Assembly (NCBI RefSeq): GCF_009754915.1
Contig: NZ_WPIK01000003.1
Span: forward strand, 124,001-188,000
Reading direction: 5' to 3'
Length of the DNA stretch: 64,000 bases
From: Mucilaginibacter arboris
GTDB lineage: Bacteria; Bacteroidota; Bacteroidia; Sphingobacteriales; Sphingobacteriaceae
The position numbers were made by a program, and so were the translations under genes. Shown here piece after piece: positions 46,932-55,071 of the stretch; the first letter of the stretch is position 1, and each line of letters starts with the position of its first letter. The notes under the pieces are model-generated. The model was not told where the DNA came from. It made no database searches and saw only the letters and a list, made by a program, of their open reading frames with translations.

Positions 46932-46966
46932 CAGCTATAAATCTGTTATTAACCTTATTTAAATTG

Positions 46967-47352
46967 TTATTTAAATCTCAAAGCATAAGGTAAAACAATT
47001 GCAGCCAGGGTTATAGTCAACGCCACTAATGCAATACCGCTAACTAATTCAACTCGCAAAATGGTACGTTTCTGTTTGGTTTTTTTAAAGCTGCACTTCT
47101 GTAAGCTTGTACATAATCGGAATCCGAAAGTAATGCTGGGTTACTTACATTGCCTTCGTTGGGTTTAAAATAATCAGAAGTTGGTTTAAAATTTTGTTTT
47201 CGGCATGCTTTCCAATCCTGTTTATTCAAATAAAAGTGTCGGATGTCGTTTTTAACAAGTTTTGCTTTTGTATAATCAGTTGAAGTATCTTGTGCTAACA
47301 AAACAGATATTGAGGTAAATGATAATGAAAAAAGTAAAAATATAATTTTCAT
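46967..47352 (-). pseudogene. Secreted protein frameshifted before its membrane anchor
   Basis: The frame from 47352 encodes a signal peptide (MKIIFLLFSLSFTSISVLLA) and a body with YLNKQDWKACRKQNFKPTSD, then ends at 47044 after 102 residues. A run of seven A (47080-47086, minus strand) precedes the break. Read in the -1 frame after this run, the sequence continues KTKQKRTILRVELVSGIALV, then ALTITLAAIVLPYALRFK and a stop at 46967-46969, a membrane helix like that of the paralog encoded upstream. It could be a pseudogene, a phase-variable gene, a programmed -1 frameshift or a base-calling error. Confidence 0.65.
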
Positions 47353-47372
47353 CTTACAGTTTAACTTGCGGA

Positions 47373-47780
47373 TTAAATTATCCCATTTAATTCAAATTTA
47401 GATAGTGCCGAATTTATGATTGCAATAAAAGCTGCAATAACACCAATAAATACGACAACAGCAATCGACACATAAAAAATAGTAGTATGCCGGTGTTTAG
47501 TTTTATTAAAAGCAGCTTCCCGATAAGCTTTTGCATAAACAGAATCGCTGATTAAATCAGGATTTTTAATATTTTCCAACTTTGGCTTAAAATAATCTGA
47601 AGTAGGTTCAAAACGTTTTTTCCTAAATGCTTTCCAGGTTTGCTTATCTAATTTAAAAAAACGCACATCCCAAACTGCTTTTCTTTGTTTAAACCTTACA
47701 GAATCAATTGGTTTAGCTTTTGCAAATAGCTGAAATGTTGGCATTAACGCCAACAGCAGCAGCAACAAAATATTTTTCAT
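47373..47780 (-). CDS. Small exported protein with C-terminal membrane helix
   Basis: This 135-residue protein has an N-terminal signal (MKNILLLLLLALMPTFQLFA) and a membrane helix at about 102-125. Between them lies FFKLDKQTWKAFRKKRFEPT with SDYFKPKLENIKNPDLISDS. The neighbour downstream shares this body (KxxWKAxRKxxFxPTSDYFK, AYRxAA), so the two are tandem duplicates. I recognise no named family. The membrane helix follows an NKTKHRHT stretch. Confidence 0.65.
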   Translation of the reverse strand: MKNILLLLLLALMPTFQLFAKAKPIDSVRFKQRKAVWDVRFFKLDKQTWKAFRKKRFEPTSDYFKPKLENIKNPDLISDSVYAKAYREAAFNKTKHRHTTIFYVSIAVVVFIGVIAAFIAIINSALSKFELNGII

Positions 47781-47826
47781 AGGTTTAAATTGGAAAGGAA
47801 ATATCAGAAAAATAATTCTGATTGCA

Positions 47827-47838
47827 ATGCTTCTTTTA
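47827..47838 (-). repeat. Repeat word after the polyprenyl synthetase gene
   Basis: ATGCTTCTTTTACCGCC lies directly before the stop codon of the polyprenyl synthetase gene (47843 onward, other strand), so it is the first sequence transcribed after it. Confidence 0.65.
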
Positions 47839-47842
47839 CCGC

Positions 47843-48814
47843 CTATTTTTTGCGTTCGGTAGTAAAACGAACTAATTGTTCTAAACCTGTACGAAACTGG
47901 CCTTCGGGGAAAGTATTCAAAATGGCAAAAGCTTCTTCCTGATATTTTGACATTTGGTTTTCAGCATAAACCAAACCATCTAAATCTTTTACAAAAGCAA
48001 TAATTTCTGCTACTTTTTCAGGTTCCTCGTTGTGGTTTTTAACCAGGTTGATGATGTTTTTTCTTTCTGATTTTGATGCTTTATTTAAGGCATAAATTAA
48101 AGGAAGCGTTATTTTTTTCTCTTTAATATCGATGCCCAAAGGTTTGCCTACGTCGTCCAGGCCAAAATCAAACATATCATCCTTAATCTGGAAAGCAATG
48201 CCTGTCTTTTCTCCAAAAAGGCGCATTTTTTCAATCGTTTCTGTATCAGCGCCGGCAGAAGCAGCGCCGCAAGCACAGCACGAAGCAATTAAAGAAGCGG
48301 TTTTCTGCCGGATAACTTCATAATAAATAGGTTCGCCAACATCCATTTTACGCACTTTTTCTATCTGCAGCAATTCGCCTTCGCTCATTTGTTTAACGGC
48401 TTCGGATACTATTTTTAGCAGGGAAAAATCATTGTTATCCAACGAAAGCAACAAACCTTTTGATAATAAATAATCGCCAACCAAAACCGCAATTTTATTT
48501 TTCCATAAAGCATTGATAGAGAAAAAACCTCGGCGCTGATATGAATTATCAACCACATCATCGTGTACTAAAGTTGCTGTATGCAAAAGCTCGACCAAAG
48601 CTGCACCGCGATAGGTAGCTTCGTTAATCCCTCCGCATAAACCCGCGCTGAAAAATACGAACATAGGCCGTATCTGCTTGCCTTTCCGTTTTACAATGTA
48701 ATGGGTGATCCGATCAAGCAACGGAACTGAACTATGCATTGACGACTTGAACTTATCTTCAAAAACATCAATTTCTGTAGCTATTGGTTTTTTAATCTCG
48801 TCAATGCTAAGCAT
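47843..48814 (-). CDS. Polyprenyl diphosphate synthase
   Basis: This trans-prenyltransferase lengthens isoprenoid chains, here probably for the menaquinone side chain. The 323-residue protein has the first Asp-rich motif DDVVD (85-89, in LVHDDVVDNSYQRRG) and the second DDMFD (in AFQIKDDMFDFG). KGKQIRP near 45 binds diphosphate. The long-chain (IspB/HepT) type is favoured because the residues before the first motif are small or ordinary (LLHTATLV), but the chain length cannot be set. It has no close partner genes. Confidence 0.88.
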   Translation of the reverse strand: MLSIDEIKKPIATEIDVFEDKFKSSMHSSVPLLDRITHYIVKRKGKQIRPMFVFFSAGLCGGINEATYRGAALVELLHTATLVHDDVVDNSYQRRGFFSINALWKNKIAVLVGDYLLSKGLLLSLDNNDFSLLKIVSEAVKQMSEGELLQIEKVRKMDVGEPIYYEVIRQKTASLIASCCACGAASAGADTETIEKMRLFGEKTGIAFQIKDDMFDFGLDDVGKPLGIDIKEKKITLPLIYALNKASKSERKNIINLVKNHNEEPEKVAEIIAFVKDLDGLVYAENQMSKYQEEAFAILNTFPEGQFRTGLEQLVRFTTERKK

Positions 48815-48930
48815 CTACGGGTTTTATAGGATTTTAGTAATAAAATAAGCAAAAAACCAAATATACAGGGTAAAACATGTTTTAACACGTTTTGCTCGGG
48901 TTGGCTGCCAAATATACAAATCCGTAAATA

Positions 48931-48975
48931 AAAAAACACAATAAGTAAACCCTTAGGCAGGGCGCTTATTGTGCT
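48931..48975 (-). terminator. Terminator downstream of the acidic protein gene
   Basis: CACAATAAG (48937-48945) and CTTATTGTG (48965-48973) form a stem; on the minus strand it is followed by TTTTTTTA. It lies over 200 bases after the gene it should serve (stop at 49181), with fold-back copy C in between. Confidence 0.7.
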
Positions 48976-48987
48976 TTAAAGGCAAAG

Positions 48988-49165
48988 GCCTGTTTAAACA
49001 GGCTGTTCAGGTTGTACAATGCTTCTTTTACCACCTAAAAATCTGCATAGGTGTTTGCTGTTTATACCACAACAAGTGTAGTTACCAATTTTTAGGTGGT
49101 AAAAGAAGCATCAGCACCAATCCTGAGAATATCAAAGGACCTGTTATACATTTTAAACAGCTTTT
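48988..49165. repeat. Fold-back element, copy C (about 180 bp)
   Basis: Exact 24-base inverted repeats at 49019-49042 and 49088-49111 start with ATGCTTCTTTTACCACC and its complement. Outer arms GGCCTGTTTAAACAGG (48988) and TTTTAAACAGCTTTT (49151) are weaker. The right flank CAGCACCAATCCTGAGAATA matches the flanks of copies A and B. It separates the acidic protein gene from its terminator. Confidence 0.7.
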
Positions 49166-49180
49166 AAAAGAATAAAACTT

Positions 49181-49546
49181 TTATTCTTCTCCGCCAACTT
49201 TTAGCTGGTCCGGATCTTCGTGGTATCCCGTTCCTTCTGTTTCAGGCTGAACAAAAGTTTCATCTTCCTCACCTTGATTGGTTGACGGCGATTTCACTTC
49301 TTCCAGTTGTTCTTCCGTTAGGTTAGTACTTCCGCTGGTGTTTTCCCATGGCTTTTCGCCTTCCTGTTCTATGGTCATTGCTTTAGGTGTTTGGTGTCCG
49401 TCTTCGTTTTCAACAGCTATACTGCCGCCTTCTGTATCCTGTTCTTCATCCCTCAGGAAACCGGCATCAAAATGTGTACGGTTATTATCGTCTTCACGTC
49501 CCTGGTCGTCCAGGTCTCTAAAAACTTCATCTTTAGGATCTATCAT
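49181..49546 (-). CDS. Acidic, probably disordered hypothetical protein
   Basis: From the ATG at 49544-49546 the protein has 121 residues, very rich in Glu, Asp, Gln and Gly (MIDPKDEVFRDLDDQGREDD at the start). It has no hydrophobic core, signal or membrane segment. I see no family. An upstream in-frame ATG at 49603 would add 19 residues of different character and is unlikely. Confidence 0.5.
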   Translation of the reverse strand: MIDPKDEVFRDLDDQGREDDNNRTHFDAGFLRDEEQDTEGGSIAVENEDGHQTPKAMTIEQEGEKPWENTSGSTNLTEEQLEEVKSPSTNQGEEDETFVQPETEGTGYHEDPDQLKVGGEE

Positions 49547-49694
49547 GATATGCTGATTTAAGTTTGAATAATTATTGTTATAAAAAAAGCATTTAAAAGC
49601 CAAATTGTTTGTGTTGAAGTTGAAAGTAGTGCAAAAGGCAGCAGTAAAACTGCGGCCGCGATAAACCGTTACAGCTTTAACTATATTTATTTTT

Positions 49695-50954
49695 ATGGAT
49701 ACCTATTTAATTGTAACGGTACTGGTTGTAGTAAGTGCCGTTTTTTCATTTATCAATGTTCGTTTTTTAAAATTGCCAGGCGCCATAGGTGTCATCAGTA
49801 TTGCCGTTGTGGTTTCCATTATTGCCATTTTTACGGGCGAGTTTTTCCCGGTCATGTTCAGAAGTATCACCGGGTTAAATAACAATATCAATTTTTCTCA
49901 AACGATGCTGAACACCATGCTTGGGTTTTTGCTTTTTGCAAGTGCCTTGCGGTTTAACTGGGGAGAACTGAAAAAGCAGGTTGGGGCAGTGTTTATTTTA
50001 AGTACGGTAGGTGTAGTGATCTCTACTTTTGTTTTCGGGATATTTTTTTACTGGCTTGCTATTTTGGTTAAGGTTGATATCTCGTTTATCTATTGCCTGC
50101 TTTTTGGTGCGCTCATATCACCCACAGATCCCGTGGCTGTTTCTGCAGTACTAAAAAAGTCGAGGATGCCGAAGCATTTAGAAACCATCATTACAGGCGA
50201 ATCTCTTTTTAATGATGGTATCGGCCTGATCCTTTTTATTACCATTTTAGAATATATTGCTCAGTCCGGAAACGACATTCACCCACGCGAAATTGCTGTT
50301 TTGTTTGCCCAGGAAGTTTTTGGCGGGATTATTTTAGGAGGCACCCTGGCTTATATTGCATATAAACTGATGAGAAAAGTAGATGATTTTCAAACCCTGG
50401 TTATGGTTTCCCTTGCTTTGGTTATGGGAATTTCTGTTTTAGCTAATAAGCTGCATTTCTCTATTCCTTTGGCCGTGGTTTCTGCGGGATTATTGATAGG
50501 CAACCTTCGTTTTGGTAAAGACCCTTCCGGGAAGTTGAATGATTTTTTGGAGAAGTTCTGGACCATCATCGATGAACTGATGAACACCATTTTATTCGTT
50601 ATGATTGGTTTACGGATCGTGATGATGCCTTTTCTAACCTATTACTGGTTTGTTTGCCTGGGCGCAATTGTAATTGTTTTAATAGCAAGAGGGTTAAGTA
50701 TTTTGGTGCCAATTGTTTTTCTGCGGAGAACATTAAATGTTAATTATAATAATGTTCAAATACTAACCTGGGCAGGCGTTCGGGGCGGAATTTCTATTGC
50801 ACTGGCACTTTCTATACCCAACAGCAAATACAAGGAAGTTATTGAAGCAGGATGCTATTTTATCGTTATTTTTTCTGTTGTTGTGCAAGGGCTGACCCTG
50901 AACCGGATAACAGATTTCTTTGTTGAAAAAGGAACCAAACCTACAGCGCTATAA
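49695..50954 (+). CDS. Cation:proton antiporter, CPA1/NhaP type
   Basis: This 419-residue membrane protein has about 12 helices and the family's ion-site motifs: LFGALISPTDPVAVSAVL with the Asp of the TDP sequence, and GESLFNDGIGLILF with the second Asp. A later WAGVRGGISIALAL holds the conserved Arg. It exchanges Na+ or K+ for H+ across the inner membrane. It is a single gene on the plus strand, convergent with the arginine operon, and its end is 3 bases from that of argF'. Confidence 0.9.
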   Translation: MDTYLIVTVLVVVSAVFSFINVRFLKLPGAIGVISIAVVVSIIAIFTGEFFPVMFRSITGLNNNINFSQTMLNTMLGFLLFASALRFNWGELKKQVGAVFILSTVGVVISTFVFGIFFYWLAILVKVDISFIYCLLFGALISPTDPVAVSAVLKKSRMPKHLETIITGESLFNDGIGLILFITILEYIAQSGNDIHPREIAVLFAQEVFGGIILGGTLAYIAYKLMRKVDDFQTLVMVSLALVMGISVLANKLHFSIPLAVVSAGLLIGNLRFGKDPSGKLNDFLEKFWTIIDELMNTILFVMIGLRIVMMPFLTYYWFVCLGAIVIVLIARGLSILVPIVFLRRTLNVNYNNVQILTWAGVRGGISIALALSIPNSKYKEVIEAGCYFIVIFSVVVQGLTLNRITDFFVEKGTKPTAL

Positions 50955-50957
50955 CCG

Positions 50958-51905
50958 TTACAAACCTTCCAGCATTTTTTTTAAAACTGCCTGCGCTGCC
51001 CATTCGCGGTTTGCTGCTTCTTTTATCACGATAGAATTTGGTCCGTCCAAAATCTCTGACGATAATTCCAAATCGCGGCGTACCGGTAAACAATGCATTA
51101 TTTTAGCATTATTTGTGTTTTTCAACTTCTCGTTAGTTAGCATCCAGTCTTCGTTTCCCGGAATAACTTTTCCATAAGGTTCAAAAGCCGACCAGTTTTT
51201 TACGTAGATAAAATCAGCATCCTGCAAAGCCTCGTCCTGGTTATGAGTGATAATTGCACCTTGTGTAAATGCTGTAGAAAGTTCCAGCCCGGCAGGATGG
51301 GCGATGGTAAAATCAACATCAGCTTTGCACATCCATTCAGCAAAAGAATTTGGAACAGCTTGCGGCAATGCTTTTACATGTGGCGCCCAGGTTAAAACAA
51401 CTTTCGGGTGAGGTTTGGTTTTCAGTTCTTCAATCGTAATTAAATCTGCCAGACTTTGAAGTGGGTGTCTTGTTGCCGATTCTAAACTCACTACTGGAAC
51501 TCCGCATAATTCCACAAACTTGTTAAAAATAACTTCACCATAATCTTCCTCCCGATCTTTTAAACCTGGGAAGGAGCGAAGGCCCAAAATATCAACATAT
51601 TGCCCCATAACTGCGGCTGCCTCGCGGATATGTTCTACCGTTGCGCCATCCATTTTTACGCCGTCGCGCAACTCCAATGCCCAGCCTTCTTTATCGATAT
51701 TTAAAACCATTACATTCATACCCAAATTCATGGCAGCTTTTTGCGTGCTCATACGGGTGCGTAAGCTTGGGTTCATAAAAACCAAACCAATAGTTTTATT
51801 TTTTCCAAGATGCTGAAAAGCGAAAGGATTTTTTTTGATCTCTAATCCTTCTTTTACCAGTGCATTTATATCGTTGACGTTGTTTACGGAGGAGAAGAGT
51901 TTCAT
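50958..51905 (-). CDS. argF': N-acyl-L-ornithine carbamoyltransferase (N-succinyl or N-acetyl type)
   Basis: This 315-residue transcarbamylase has the carbamoyl phosphate motif NPSLRTRMSTQ and the C-terminal MHCLPVRRD. Its sequence (ATRHPLQSLADLITIEELKT, TWAPHVKALPQAVPNSFAEW) matches the group that acts on N-acetyl- or N-succinyl-ornithine rather than free ornithine. In Bacteroides the succinyl form is known. The Pro in LRSFPGL may favour the succinyl type, but I could not align it. It is the last gene of the arginine operon. A sense repeat word lies in IKEAA (51015-51025). Confidence 0.88.
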   Translation of the reverse strand: MKLFSSVNNVNDINALVKEGLEIKKNPFAFQHLGKNKTIGLVFMNPSLRTRMSTQKAAMNLGMNVMVLNIDKEGWALELRDGVKMDGATVEHIREAAAVMGQYVDILGLRSFPGLKDREEDYGEVIFNKFVELCGVPVVSLESATRHPLQSLADLITIEELKTKPHPKVVLTWAPHVKALPQAVPNSFAEWMCKADVDFTIAHPAGLELSTAFTQGAIITHNQDEALQDADFIYVKNWSAFEPYGKVIPGNEDWMLTNEKLKNTNNAKIMHCLPVRRDLELSSEILDGPNSIVIKEAANREWAAQAVLKKMLEGL

Positions 51906-51945
51906 TGATTTACAGAAGGACTTTTATTAAGATTGAGTTTTGGCT

Positions 51946-52054
51946 TCTGTCATCCCAACGATAGGAGGGATCTTAATTAAAGCGATAATTTTATACCGGT
52001 AAAAGAAGTATGTCGCTTTGAAGAAGATTTCTCCCTGCGGTCGAAATGACAGAA
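51946..52054. repeat. Inverted repeat element between argD and argF'
   Basis: TTCTGTCAT (51946-51954) and ATGACAGAA (52046-52054) are exact ends; the adjoining bases (CCCAACGATAGGAGGGATC and GATTTCTCCCTGCGGTCGAA) pair imperfectly. A repeat word TAAAAGAAGTAT (52000-52011) lies in the loop. This resembles widespread intergenic repeats of Bacteroidota and lies inside an operon. Confidence 0.65.
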
Positions 52055-52073
52055 AGGAATAACAGAAAATAGT

Positions 52074-53231
52074 TTACATCGAAGGATTAAACTCAGCAAC
52101 CGGTGCTGTTTTTATAGCCTGACTAAAAGCTTCCAGGAAACGGTCAGCATGTGTTTTAGTCAAGTTTAAAGCAGGCAGCAAACGGATTACATTTGGTTTA
52201 GCTTCGCCGGTAAAAATATGATATTTAAACAAAAGTTCGGCTTTTACATGGGCCAAAGTATCTGGCAAATCAATACCAATCATCAAACCACGACCGCGTA
52301 CTTCTTTTACCTGCTCAAATTTCTTCAGTTCTTCGATTAAGTAACCGCCAATTTCAGCTGCATTTTGCATCAGGTTATCCTGTTCCATTATTTCTAAAAC
52401 CGCTAAGCCTGCTGCACACGCCAAATGGTTGCCGCCAAAAGTAGTCCCCAGCATATAATAAACCGGTTTTATTTTAGGGGAGATGGAGATCCCGCCAATC
52501 GGGAAACCGTTGCCCATTCCTTTGGCCATGGTGTAAATATCAGCATTTACACCGGCAAAATCATGCGAGTAAAATTTGCCCGTACGGCCGTAACCGCACT
52601 GCACAGAATCGGCGATAAAAACAGCATTATATTGGTCGCAAAGCGAACGGATCTTTTGCAGGAAATTTTCCGGGGCAACCTGTATCCCGCCAACGCCCTG
52701 GATGCCTTCTATAATAACCGAACTGATTTCATTGTCAGCAAATGCCTGTTCTAATGCAGTTTCATCCTTCCAGGGAAGGAAAATTACATTGTCGGTTTGG
52801 TTAACCGGCGCCAGAATTTTAGGGTTATCAGTAACGGCAACCGCTAAAGACGTACGGCCGTGAAAAGCTTTTCTAAACGCAATTACTTTCTTTTTACCAT
52901 TATAAAAAGAAGCCAGTTTTAACGCATTTTCATTCGCTTCGGCCCCAGAATTGCATAAAAACAGTTGATAATCTTCTTTGCCTGAAACTTTTCCCAGTTT
53001 TTCAGCAAGTTCAAGCTGAATAGGAATTTCAATAGAATTACTGTAAAAACCCAGCTGATGTAACTGATCTTCTAAGCGTTTAACATAATGCGGATGTGTA
53101 TGTCCGATAGAAATAACAGCATGGCCGCCATATAAATCCAGGTATTCCTGGCCTTTATCGTCCCAAACCAGGCTTCCCTGGCCTTTTACGATATTAATAT
53201 GATTGATTGGGTAAACATCGAATGGTTTCAT
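52074..53231 (-). CDS. argD: Acetylornithine/succinylornithine aminotransferase
   Basis: This 385-residue class III aminotransferase uses PLP to transfer an amino group from glutamate to the acyl-glutamate semialdehyde. LYGGHAVISIGHTHP is at the N-terminus, NSGAEANENALKLA binds the cofactor phosphate, and the PLP Lys is in MAKGMGNGFPIGG. Length is slightly short of the E. coli enzyme but normal for Bacteroidota. It lies in the arginine operon between a four-helix-bundle gene and argF'. Two second-form words lie in its codons (52104, 52616). Confidence 0.92.
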   Translation of the reverse strand: MKPFDVYPINHINIVKGQGSLVWDDKGQEYLDLYGGHAVISIGHTHPHYVKRLEDQLHQLGFYSNSIEIPIQLELAEKLGKVSGKEDYQLFLCNSGAEANENALKLASFYNGKKKVIAFRKAFHGRTSLAVAVTDNPKILAPVNQTDNVIFLPWKDETALEQAFADNEISSVIIEGIQGVGGIQVAPENFLQKIRSLCDQYNAVFIADSVQCGYGRTGKFYSHDFAGVNADIYTMAKGMGNGFPIGGISISPKIKPVYYMLGTTFGGNHLACAAGLAVLEIMEQDNLMQNAAEIGGYLIEELKKFEQVKEVRGRGLMIGIDLPDTLAHVKAELLFKYHIFTGEAKPNVIRLLPALNLTKTHADRFLEAFSQAIKTAPVAEFNPSM

Positions 53232-53240
53232 TTTTTAAGA

Positions 53241-53272
53241 GGTAAAAGGATTAAAGGATAAAGGTAAAAGGT
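53241..53272. repeat. Purine-rich direct repeat before argD
   Basis: GGTAAAAGGATTAAAGGATA is followed by AAGGTAAAAGGT. A related run lies on the other side of the four-helix-bundle gene (53675-53714), so that gene is framed by similar low-complexity sequence. Confidence 0.5.
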
Positions 53273-53281
53273 TAGAAACGA

Positions 53282-53644
53282 CTAACTTATACTTCGTATA
53301 TATTTAATAAATGAAATAAGCATAGCTTTAATTTCATTTATATCTTTATTAACTTGTTCATACAGAGCTGGTAAAATATAAGATAAATCAAAAATTAACA
53401 GGCAAGTATATTCAACTTCATGCGCAGAGCCTAAAGCAATATCTAAATAATGAACAAAATCTTTATCAGTGTTTTTACCGCAGCCTTCAGCAATATTTAA
53501 AGGAATTGAGTAAGCGGAACGACGTAGCTGGCTGGTTAAGGCAAATTTTTCTTCAACTGGCATTTGAGGTAAAATTTCTTTATAAATATTGAGCGTAAGT
53601 TGATGTGCTTTCGACCAAACCTCTAACCTTTTATAATCTCTCAT
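53282..53644 (-). CDS. Four-helix-bundle protein (23S rRNA intervening-sequence type)
   Basis: This 120-residue protein is of the S23/IVS family: RDYKRLEVWSKAHQLTLNIY at the start, then LTSQLRRSAYSIPLNIAEGC and LGSAHEVEYTCLLIFDL. Members fold as four-helix bundles, are found inside some 23S rRNA genes and often as stray genes; the function is unknown. Here the gene is inserted in the arginine operon between argC and argD, framed by purine-rich repeats. It probably has no role in arginine synthesis. Confidence 0.85.
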   Translation of the reverse strand: MRDYKRLEVWSKAHQLTLNIYKEILPQMPVEEKFALTSQLRRSAYSIPLNIAEGCGKNTDKDFVHYLDIALGSAHEVEYTCLLIFDLSYILPALYEQVNKDINEIKAMLISFIKYIRSIS

Positions 53645-53674
53645 GCTATTTTAATTACTTGTTTATCCGCCCAA

Positions 53675-53714
53675 ACCTTTCACCTTTCAGCCTTTCACCT
53701 TTCCGCCTTTCCCC
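53675..53714. repeat. Short tandem repeat between argC and the inserted gene
   Basis: The motif CCTTTCACCTTTCAG recurs in slightly changed form (CCTTTCACCTTTCCG, CCTTTCCCC). It ends at the argC stop codon. Confidence 0.6.
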
Positions 53715-54718
53715 TAAAATGCGTTAGCTTTCAGTTTAAGTCCTGCCGTTTCTTCCAGGCCGAACATTAAATTCATGTTTTGAACTGCTTGTCCGGATGC
53801 TCCTTTGAGTAGGTTATCCATGATACTGATAACGAAAATTTTGTTGCCGTGTTTTTTAATTTGGATGAAGCATTTGTTGGTATTTACTACCTGTTTCAAA
53901 TCAATATCACGGGTAGTAACATGCGTAAACGGATGTTCAGCGTAAAAATTAGTGTACATTGCTAAAGCTTCTTCCTCACTTAAATCACATTCTGTGTAAA
54001 TGGAAGCTAAAATGCCGCGCGTAAAATCTCCGCGATAAGGAATGAAATTGAGCTTGTTTTTATCTCCCGGATAAATTGGAAAATCATTTTGCAGCTGGTT
54101 AAGCGATTGGCTGATTTCCTTTAAATGCTGATGATTGAATGCTTTGTAAACGGATAAATTATCATTTCGCCAGGTAAAATGAGAAGTAGGGGACAAGCTT
54201 TGTCCGGCGCCTGTTGAGCCTGTTGTTGCAGCAATATGTACTTCGTTTAGCAACAAATTTTTAGCTGCTAAAGGAAGCAGGCCTAACTGAATGCAAGTGG
54301 CAAAACAACCTGGGTTAGCAATGTTGGATGCTTCTTTTATCGATGTTTTATTGAGTTCTGGTAAGCCGTAGATGAAGGTTCGAGGTTTGAGGTTCGAGGT
54401 GCCAGTCAACCTAAAATCCTGACTTAAATCGATAATTCTAATGTAATTGGCGATTGGATTTGCTTCCAGAAATTTCTGTGCATCACCATGTCCTACACAT
54501 AAAAACAAAACATCGATACCATCAGATAATTCGCTGCTAAATTTCAATTCTGTATCACCAAAAAGATCGGTATGGACTTCATACAAATAATTACCAGCGT
54601 TGCTTTTGCTGTTTACAAAAGCAATTTCTACGTTTGGATGGTTAAGCAAAACCCTTAACATCTCGCCGCCTGTATATCCTGCGCCGCCTATAATTCCGGC
54701 TTTAATTTTATTCGACAT
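53714..54718 (-). CDS. argC: N-acetyl-gamma-glutamyl-phosphate reductase
   Basis: ArgC reduces the acylated glutamyl phosphate to the semialdehyde with NADPH. From the ATG at 54716-54718 it has 334 residues, beginning MSNKIKAGIIGGAGYTGGEM. The catalytic Cys is in ANPGCFAT and HQHLKEI holds the conserved His region. The start overlaps the cupin gene's end by 11 bases. The codons for GTSNLKPRTF (54378-54402) consist of a GAGGTT-rich simple repeat, and SIKEAS is encoded by a repeat word (54328-54339), both unusual inside a core gene. Confidence 0.92.
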   Translation of the reverse strand: MSNKIKAGIIGGAGYTGGEMLRVLLNHPNVEIAFVNSKSNAGNYLYEVHTDLFGDTELKFSSELSDGIDVLFLCVGHGDAQKFLEANPIANYIRIIDLSQDFRLTGTSNLKPRTFIYGLPELNKTSIKEASNIANPGCFATCIQLGLLPLAAKNLLLNEVHIAATTGSTGAGQSLSPTSHFTWRNDNLSVYKAFNHQHLKEISQSLNQLQNDFPIYPGDKNKLNFIPYRGDFTRGILASIYTECDLSEEEALAMYTNFYAEHPFTHVTTRDIDLKQVVNTNKCFIQIKKHGNKIFVISIMDNLLKGASGQAVQNMNLMFGLEETAGLKLKANAF

Positions 54719-55061
54719 CGATCCTGTCATTTTTATTGGAAGGATTGGAATACAAGATAAATTCCAGATCAACTTCTCCCAAATTGCTTATATAATGTTT
54801 TTGCCCGGCTTTAATTTCTATTCCTTGTCTTGGATTTAAAACTTCCTGTTTCCCGTCGATGAAAAAAGTAGCGCGGCCAATTAAAATAAAAAAGAACTGG
54901 GTTGCTTTTTCGTGGTAATGCAATTTTTCGGAAGTGTTTGGCGGCATCAACTCCTGTTTAATAGAAATTGCATCGTCATCAATAAAGGTCCAACCATAGC
55001 AATCATCGCCCCACTGGTAATGTTCAATACAATTAGATTTCGAAAAGATAGAATTTTCCAT
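54708..55061 (-). CDS. Cupin-domain protein within the arginine operon
   Basis: This 117-residue protein is a single cupin fold: LHYHEKATQFFFILIGRATF (metal His residues and Glu-like position), then NPRQGIEIKAGQKHYISNLG with the second motif. It may bind a small ligand or metal; the catalytic role is unknown. The gene lies between argG and argC and overlaps argC by 11 bases. One repeat word supplies both its start codon context and the argG stop. Confidence 0.75.
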   Translation of the reverse strand: MENSIFSKSNCIEHYQWGDDCYGWTFIDDDAISIKQELMPPNTSEKLHYHEKATQFFFILIGRATFFIDGKQEVLNPRQGIEIKAGQKHYISNLGEVDLEFILYSNPSNKNDRIDVE

Positions 55062-55071
55062 GCTTCTTTTA
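55060..55071 (-). repeat. Repeat word joining the argG stop and cupin start
   Basis: On the minus strand the word reads TAAAAGAAGCAT followed by G: the first three bases are the argG stop codon, and the last two plus the next base are the cupin gene's ATG. The whole intergenic link is the word itself. Confidence 0.75.
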
